Positions 21,999 through 27,183 of a stretch of DNA of 27,183 nt are shown piece after piece (position 1 is the stretch's first letter; every line of letters begins with the position of its first letter). The translations under genes and the position numbers were made by a program. The notes under the pieces were generated by a model. That model saw only the letters and a program-made list of their open reading frames with translations. It had not been told where the DNA came from and did not search any database. This DNA is from JAZLGI01 sp045616225 (lineage in GTDB: Bacteria > Spirochaetota > Spirochaetia > Sphaerochaetales > Sphaerochaetaceae), in contig JAZLGI010000038.1 of the NCBI GenBank assembly GCA_045616225.1, positions 1 through 27,183 of the forward strand, read 5' to 3'.

Positions 21999-24173
21999 AT
22001 GAATGATAAAATAAAAAAACCAATTTCAAAGGGTGTTGCAAAAGTTCCTATTGTCATGCAGTTAGAAGCTTTGGAATGTGGAGCAGCATCCCTGACAATG
22101 ATTCTTGCATATTACAAAAAATGGATTCCGCTTGAACAAGTGCGTTTGGATTGCGGAGTTTCACGTGACGGAGCAAATGCCAAAAACATTCTTGTTGCTG
22201 CAAGGTCTTACGGTTTGGAAACTAAGGCATTCAAATATGAGCCGGAAGATTTGAAAAAGGAAGGACTTTTTCCTTGTATAATACATTGGAACTTTAATCA
22301 CTTTGTTGTTTTAGATGGTTTTAAAGGTAATAAAGCATATATAAATGACCCTGCAAAAGGTGCATACAGCTTATCAATGGATAGATTTGACAAATCTTTC
22401 ACAGGAATATGTCTGCAGTTCAAACCGGGAAAAGACTTTGAGCCTCAAGGAAAACAAAAAAGAATACTTCCATTTGTTTTCAAGAACCTGAAAGGTTCTA
22501 CCTCGGCTTTGATTTTTACAACTCTTTCAGCAGTTCTTGCTGCTATGATAAGTTTTATAAGTCCAGCTTTTTCAAGAGTTTTCATAGACAGAATTCTTCC
22601 CGGAACAAATGCTTCCTGGATTCCTGGATTTATAATTCTCTTATTTGCCTTTGATATCATTCAAATTATATTATCTGCTTTTAAATCTGTATTTGGGCTT
22701 AGAATAAACGGAAAAATGGCAGCGTCAGGTAATGCTTCCTATATGTGGAAAGTATTGAAGATGCCAATGGTATTCTTCTCCCAACGCATGGCAGGTGATA
22801 TTCAGAAAAGGCAAGAATCTTATGCATCTGTTGCAAATACTGCAATTAACACAGTAGTACCGCTCTTACTTGATGCATTTCTTGTTGTGTTTTATCTCTT
22901 TGTTATGCTCAGATACAGTATGGTTCTTACATTTGTAGGCCTCTTGAGTATTGCTGTAAACAGTATTGTTTCAAGAAAAATCTCAAAAAAGAGAATTAAT
23001 ATTACAAGAGTGTCCATGAGAGATTCCGCAAAACTTTCTGCTACTACTGTTTCCGGTATAGAAATGATCGAAACAATTAAGTCTGCCGGTGCAGAAAACG
23101 GTTTCTTTGAGAAATGGGCAGGGTATCAGGCTAGTGTTAACAATAATCAAATAAAATCTTTAAAGATAACAACATATTTAGGTTTGATTCCTCAATTTTT
23201 TACTACTGCATCAGATAGTATCATTTTAATTTTGGGAGTCTTAATGGTTCTTAACGGAAAATTTTCTGTTGGTATGGTTATGGCATTCCAAGGTTTTCTC
23301 AAATCCTTTATGGCCCCTGCCAATGATTTTATAGGTCTAGGACAAACCATTCAGGAAATGAGAACTTCTATGGAAAGAATAGAAGATGTAATGGAATATC
23401 CAGAAGATCATATTTTTGCACCTGAAGATGAAGAAAATGCAGAAACAGGGAAACTTTCCGGCAATATAGAGTTAAAGAATGTTACATTTGGTTACTCTCC
23501 TTTGTCAGAACCTTTTATCAAAAACTTTAATCTTTCTGTAAAACAAGGTCAGACAATTGCAATAGTTGGACAATCCGGTTGTGGAAAATCTACTATCTCA
23601 AAGTTGCTGTCCGGTCTATATAAGCAATGGAGTGGTGAAATACTTTTTGACGGTAAACCTTTAAATCAAATAACCTCAAGTGTTTTCCACGGTTCTGTAG
23701 CAGTAGTAGACCAGGAAATAGTTCTTTTTGAAGACACAATTGCAAACAACATAAAGATGTGGGATGAAAGCATAGAAGATTTTGAAATGATTCTTGCGGC
23801 AAGAGATGCCCAGCTTCATTATGATATAATGCAAAGACCGGAAGGTTATAACTACAAAATGACAGAAGGGGGCAAAGACTTCTCAGGAGGACAACGCCAG
23901 AGAATGGAAATTGCAAGAGTTCTTGCACAAGACCCTACAATTTTAATTTTGGATGAAGCAACAAGCGCCCTTGATGCAAAAACAGAATATGAAGTAATCA
24001 AAGCAATAAGAGAACGCGGAATTACCTGTATTGTAATTGCTCACAGACTTTCAACAATAAGGACAAGTGACCAGATTATTGTTCTTAAAAATGGCGAAAT
24101 TGTTGATATTGGTAATCATAAGACACTTATGGAAACTTCAGAAATTTACAAAGAACTTGTAACTGCAGAGTAG
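21999..24173 (+). CDS. NHLM-type peptidase/ABC transporter (C39 peptidase, leader-cleaving exporter)
   Basis: A 724-residue inner-membrane protein. Residues 1-140 form a C39 cysteine peptidase: Q21 and C27 in QLEALECGAAS, H101 in HWNFNHFVVL and D117 in NDPAKG, all catalytic positions present. Such domains cut peptide leaders after a double Gly. A transmembrane domain of about six helices (about 165-440) follows, then the ATPase with Walker A GQSGCGKS at 524-531, signature FSGGQ at 628-632, Walker B D652/E653 and H682. The start is ATG 21999, with GAGG six bases before; the in-frame TTG at 21987 overlaps the previous gene's stop. It exports and matures a peptide, probably a ribosomally made, modified one, but no such peptide gene is seen nearby. 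Confidence 0.92.
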   Translation: MNDKIKKPISKGVAKVPIVMQLEALECGAASLTMILAYYKKWIPLEQVRLDCGVSRDGANAKNILVAARSYGLETKAFKYEPEDLKKEGLFPCIIHWNFNHFVVLDGFKGNKAYINDPAKGAYSLSMDRFDKSFTGICLQFKPGKDFEPQGKQKRILPFVFKNLKGSTSALIFTTLSAVLAAMISFISPAFSRVFIDRILPGTNASWIPGFIILLFAFDIIQIILSAFKSVFGLRINGKMAASGNASYMWKVLKMPMVFFSQRMAGDIQKRQESYASVANTAINTVVPLLLDAFLVVFYLFVMLRYSMVLTFVGLLSIAVNSIVSRKISKKRINITRVSMRDSAKLSATTVSGIEMIETIKSAGAENGFFEKWAGYQASVNNNQIKSLKITTYLGLIPQFFTTASDSIILILGVLMVLNGKFSVGMVMAFQGFLKSFMAPANDFIGLGQTIQEMRTSMERIEDVMEYPEDHIFAPEDEENAETGKLSGNIELKNVTFGYSPLSEPFIKNFNLSVKQGQTIAIVGQSGCGKSTISKLLSGLYKQWSGEILFDGKPLNQITSSVFHGSVAVVDQEIVLFEDTIANNIKMWDESIEDFEMILAARDAQLHYDIMQRPEGYNYKMTEGGKDFSGGQRQRMEIARVLAQDPTILILDEATSALDAKTEYEVIKAIRERGITCIVIAHRLSTIRTSDQIIVLKNGEIVDIGNHKTLMETSEIYKELVTAE

Positions 24174-24182
24174 GAGAAAGAA

Positions 24183-26375
24183 ATGAGCTGGTTTAACGAT
24201 CAATTAAATCTTAGAAAAGAACAAGATGAAAAATTCTTTTCAGAATCACTTTCTTCAATAGCTAACGCAGTTATGGGAAAGAAACTTCTTAAAGCATGGG
24301 AAAAAGAAGATTTGGCTCAGACAGCCATAGAAGAAATTTTAAAATACTTTCATTGTAAGATTCTTGATAAAGATTTAGTCTCAAAGGCAAAAACAGTAGA
24401 TGATAAAATAGAAGTCCAATTAAGACCAAACGGTATAATGAGAAGAAGTGTAACCTTGGAAAAAGGTTGGCATAAAGATTCTTTAGGTGCAATGATAACA
24501 ACATTTAAAGATGACGAAAAAGCTGTTGCATTAATACCGGGAAAGTTTTTCGGTTATACCTTTTTGAACCCAAAGACAGGAAAAAGAGAAAAAATTACAG
24601 CAAAAAATGAAAAACTCTTTGATAATGAGGCTATTTGTTTTTACAAACCGCTTCCTTTGAAAAGTCTTAATGTAAAAGACCTTCTTAAATTCTCATTTGA
24701 ATGCTTGAGTACTTCAGATATTGTTTTGTTAGTTCTCAGTACTGCAATTGTTTCCGCAGTGGGGTTAATTGGCCCAATGCTCACAAAATGGTTGTTTGGA
24801 ACAGTGCTTGAATCAAAAAGCATAAAAGTACTTGGAGCTTTATCTGTTTTCATGTTGTGTTTTATACTCAGCAAACTTTTGTTTTCTACAGTGAAAACAG
24901 TCTTGGAAGCTTCTATTAGTGCAAAACAAAACGTTGCAGTCCAGGCAGCAGTTGTAGGAAGAGTTATGAGTCTGCCTGCAGGTTTTTTCAAACCATATTC
25001 TTCAGGAGAATTGACTCAAAGAGCTTATTATGTTTACTCCTTGTTTACCATTATATTCAAATCTTTGGGTTCAATAGGGCTTTCTTCATTATTCTCATTA
25101 ATCTACCTTGGACAGATAGCTTCTTTTGCGCCGGTACTTGTAGTCCCTTCCTTTGTTATTATTCTTTCATCAATTGCAATCAGCATTATTTCTACGTTAA
25201 TTCAAATCAAAATAAAGAAAAAAACAATGGAAATATCTACCAAAACAAGCGGACTTTCTTATTCAACAATCTGCGGTATTCAAAAAATTAAACTTGCAGG
25301 TGCAGAAAAAAGAATGCTTGGTCGTTGGGCAAATACATATTCAAAAGAAGCAGAACTTATGTATAATCCGCCTTTATTTGTTAAACTCAGCGGTACTTTA
25401 TCACTGGCTGTTTCACTTTTTGGAACACTTGTTTTGTATTATCTGTCAATTAAAAATGGTATTTCTGTTGAAAATTATTATGCATTTACATCTTCTTATG
25501 CTCTAGTTGCATCATCACTTTCTTCAATTGTTGCACTTACATCTACATTTGCAGAAATAAAACCTTGTCTGGAAATGGCAAAACCTTTACTTGAAGCAAC
25601 ACCTGAAGTATCAGAAAACAAACATGTAGTAACAGATTTAAAAGGCGGTATAGAACTGTCAAATGTTACATTCAAATACAATGAAGAAATGCCAAATGTC
25701 ATAGATGGACTTTCACTTAAAGTCAAACCTGGAGAATATGTTGCAATAGTTGGTAAAACCGGATGCGGAAAATCTACATTGCTCAGACTCTTGCTTGGCT
25801 TTGAAAAACCTCAGAAAGGTGCTATCTACTATGATAATAAAGATATTAACACACTGGACTTGAAATCTCTGCGCAGGAGTATTGGAACTGTTATGCAGAA
25901 CAGTAAGCTTTTCCTTGGAGATATTTTCTCAAATATTATCATATCTGCTCCAATGTTAACTTTGGATGATGCTTGGAAAGCTGCAGAAATTGCTTCAATT
26001 GCAGATGATATCAAAGCAATGCCAATGGGGATGCATACATATATTTCAGAAGGACAGGGTGGTATCTCAGGCGGTCAGAAACAACGTTTAATGATTGCCA
26101 GAGCAGTTGCTAACAATCCAAAAGTAATCTTCTTTGATGAAGCAACAAGTGCTTTGGATAACATCACACAAAAAAAAGTTTCCCAAGCAATAGAAAACCT
26201 TAAGTGTACCAGAATAGTTATTGCTCACAGATTATCCACAATTCAGAATGCAGACAGAATAGTTTACCTTGAAGACGGAAAAATCAAAGAAGAGGGAACT
26301 TATCAAGAACTGTTGAAACTCAATGGTTTGTTTGCCCGTTTGGTAGAACGTCAGCGTGTAGATTATAACGATTGA
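24183..26375 (+). CDS. NHLM-type ABC transporter, ATP-binding/permease without peptidase
   Basis: A 730-residue half-transporter, partner of the upstream exporter. The N-terminal 165 residues are not a peptidase: they lack the C39 Cys and His and form the separate leading domain seen in the second ABC protein of NHLM systems (PGKFFGYTFLNPKTGKREKI). Then come about six membrane helices and the ATPase, with Walker A GKTGCGKS at 524-531, signature ISGGQKQR, Walker B FFDEATSALD with D652/E653 and H682. These motif positions equal those of the upstream protein, suggesting duplication of the core and exchange of the N-terminal domain. GGAG before ATG 24183 and a 9-base gap show one operon. Its last 13 bases overlap the end of the converging CBS gene. 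Confidence 0.92.
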   Translation: MSWFNDQLNLRKEQDEKFFSESLSSIANAVMGKKLLKAWEKEDLAQTAIEEILKYFHCKILDKDLVSKAKTVDDKIEVQLRPNGIMRRSVTLEKGWHKDSLGAMITTFKDDEKAVALIPGKFFGYTFLNPKTGKREKITAKNEKLFDNEAICFYKPLPLKSLNVKDLLKFSFECLSTSDIVLLVLSTAIVSAVGLIGPMLTKWLFGTVLESKSIKVLGALSVFMLCFILSKLLFSTVKTVLEASISAKQNVAVQAAVVGRVMSLPAGFFKPYSSGELTQRAYYVYSLFTIIFKSLGSIGLSSLFSLIYLGQIASFAPVLVVPSFVIILSSIAISIISTLIQIKIKKKTMEISTKTSGLSYSTICGIQKIKLAGAEKRMLGRWANTYSKEAELMYNPPLFVKLSGTLSLAVSLFGTLVLYYLSIKNGISVENYYAFTSSYALVASSLSSIVALTSTFAEIKPCLEMAKPLLEATPEVSENKHVVTDLKGGIELSNVTFKYNEEMPNVIDGLSLKVKPGEYVAIVGKTGCGKSTLLRLLLGFEKPQKGAIYYDNKDINTLDLKSLRRSIGTVMQNSKLFLGDIFSNIIISAPMLTLDDAWKAAEIASIADDIKAMPMGMHTYISEGQGGISGGQKQRLMIARAVANNPKVIFFDEATSALDNITQKKVSQAIENLKCTRIVIAHRLSTIQNADRIVYLEDGKIKEEGTYQELLKLNGLFARLVERQRVDYND

Positions 26376-27183
26376 TTTTCCTGAACCAAAATTTTCAATA
26401 CTCTAAGTTCATCAACTTCAAGGACAGTTATCTTGTGGTTTTTAAAAGAAAAACTGGTACCAACTTCCGGATAAGACCCAAGCTCTTCAATTGTCCAACC
26501 GCCAACAGTTTCACTTTGGATATCTTCTTCTGAATCTTCACAGTTTATTAGCTCAAGAAATTCTCCAATAGGCAAGTCTCCGTCTATTTCGTATTCTCCG
26601 TCTTTCTTTTCAATAACATCATCTTCAACAATGTCTGATTCATCCCAAATTTCACCAACAATCTGTTCAAGAACATCCTCAAGTGTAATTACACCCAAAG
26701 TGCCGCTGTATTCATCTGTTACAATTGCCAGATGTTGTTTTGCACTCTTAAGGATAGAAAGAACCTTTGGAAGCTTCATTGTTTTGTAAACATGACAAGG
26801 AGAAATTAAAAGAGGTTTAATATCAAATTCACCATCATTATCTGCAATTTTCCTCAAAAACCTGTTAAGATGCAGAACTCCAATAACATTGTCTATACTG
26901 TCCTCATATACAGGAATTCTGGAATATGGAGTATTAAGAATAACAGCAATCTTATCTTCCCAACTGTCATCTATGTCTATAGCTTCTACATCTACTCTTG
27001 CAGTCATGACTTCACTGGCAGAAATATCCTGAAAATCAATGGCAGCTTGGACAATTTCTGTATCATCCTCATCCAAAATACCCTCATCTTGAGCAGTTTC
27101 AATAATGCTGTGAAGCTCATCTACAGTTTCTTCTGCATCTGTAACCTCTTCTTGTTTTAAAGGCTTGCAAATAAAATCTACCA
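26363..27183 (-). CDS. CBS-pair protein of the CorC/HlyC (CNNM) family, N-terminus outside window
   Basis: The frame stays open from the TAA at 26365-26363 to the window edge, so 273 residues of the C-terminal part are visible and the start is missing. The sequence ELHSIIETAEDQGILDEDDTEI, followed by DISASEVMTARVDVEAID, leads into a CBS pair (YSRIPVYEDSIDNVIGVLHL and HLAIVTDEYSGTLGVITLEDVLEQIVGEI). The end (EYEIDGDLPIGEFLELI, then ETVGGWTIEELGSYPEVG) is the CorC_HlyC transporter-associated domain. Full-length relatives with this linker normally have an N-terminal CNNM/DUF21 membrane domain and are linked to magnesium or cobalt handling; the older name 'hemolysin' is not supported by this sequence. 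It converges on, and overlaps by 13 bases, the ABC transporter gene. Confidence 0.88.
   Translation of the reverse strand, partial: VDFICKPLKQEEVTDAEETVDELHSIIETAQDEGILDEDDTEIVQAAIDFQDISASEVMTARVDVEAIDIDDSWEDKIAVILNTPYSRIPVYEDSIDNVIGVLHLNRFLRKIADNDGEFDIKPLLISPCHVYKTMKLPKVLSILKSAKQHLAIVTDEYSGTLGVITLEDVLEQIVGEIWDESDIVEDDVIEKKDGEYEIDGDLPIGEFLELINCEDSEEDIQSETVGGWTIEELGSYPEVGTSFSFKNHKITVLEVDELRVLKILVQENQSL

Overview
The window is AT-rich bacterial DNA, densely packed with genes on both strands. It most resembles a spirochaete of the Treponema type. That is an inference from the gene set (AtoS/AtoC-type sensor kinase and sigma-54 activator, groES without groEL, secreted and lipoprotein genes with Big_2 or InlB-type repeats, a PPi-type pyruvate phosphate dikinase) and from base composition. 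No rRNA, tRNA or CRISPR array was found.

Layout. Positions 1-1826: tail of a possible methionine aminopeptidase, a phosphoribosyltransferase, and a secreted Big_2-domain protein broken by a one-base frameshift. Positions 1823-5507 (minus): secA-azlC-azlD, joined by 4-base overlaps and read from a near-leaderless promoter. Positions 5601-6374 (minus): a protein with a nuclease-like fold. Positions 6457-6661: five tandem copies of a 41-bp palindromic repeat; a further inverted copy lies at 21441-21495. Positions 6754-12979: a compact operon cvpA-holB-histidine kinase-sigma54 activator-dinG. Positions 13062-13322: groES with its own promoter, a candidate operator and a strong terminator. Positions 13425-15863: an acyltransferase with a zinc ribbon, then a lipoprotein combining an InlB-type repeat with a Hint (intein/hedgehog-like) domain, also frameshifted in a T run. 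Positions 15935-17281: a small unknown protein, two hairpin terminators, then a group-2 sigma factor behind a near-perfect -24/-12 sigma-54 promoter. Positions 17294-18478 (minus): AAA/DUF4143 ATPase. Positions 18659-21355: ppdK. Positions 21595-26375: a three-gene NHLM-type peptide export system (short membrane-fusion protein, C39 peptidase-ABC transporter, second ABC transporter). Position 26363 to the window end (minus): CBS/CorC-HlyC protein, cut by the edge.

How parts may work together. The kinase/activator pair and the sigma-54 promoter in front of an alternative sigma gene suggest a two-step cascade (sensor, activator plus RpoN, second sigma) like the known Rrp2-RpoN-RpoS route of Borrelia; the link here is inferred from sequence only. 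The NHLM genes form a complete-looking leader-cleaving exporter, but no precursor peptide is visible. Three genes (secA, the acyltransferase, the DUF4143 ATPase) have a -10 element so close to the ATG that their mRNAs should have no or almost no leader. Both frameshifted genes encode exported, repeat-domain proteins and both carry one extra T in a short T run, which could be decay, phase variation or sequencing error.
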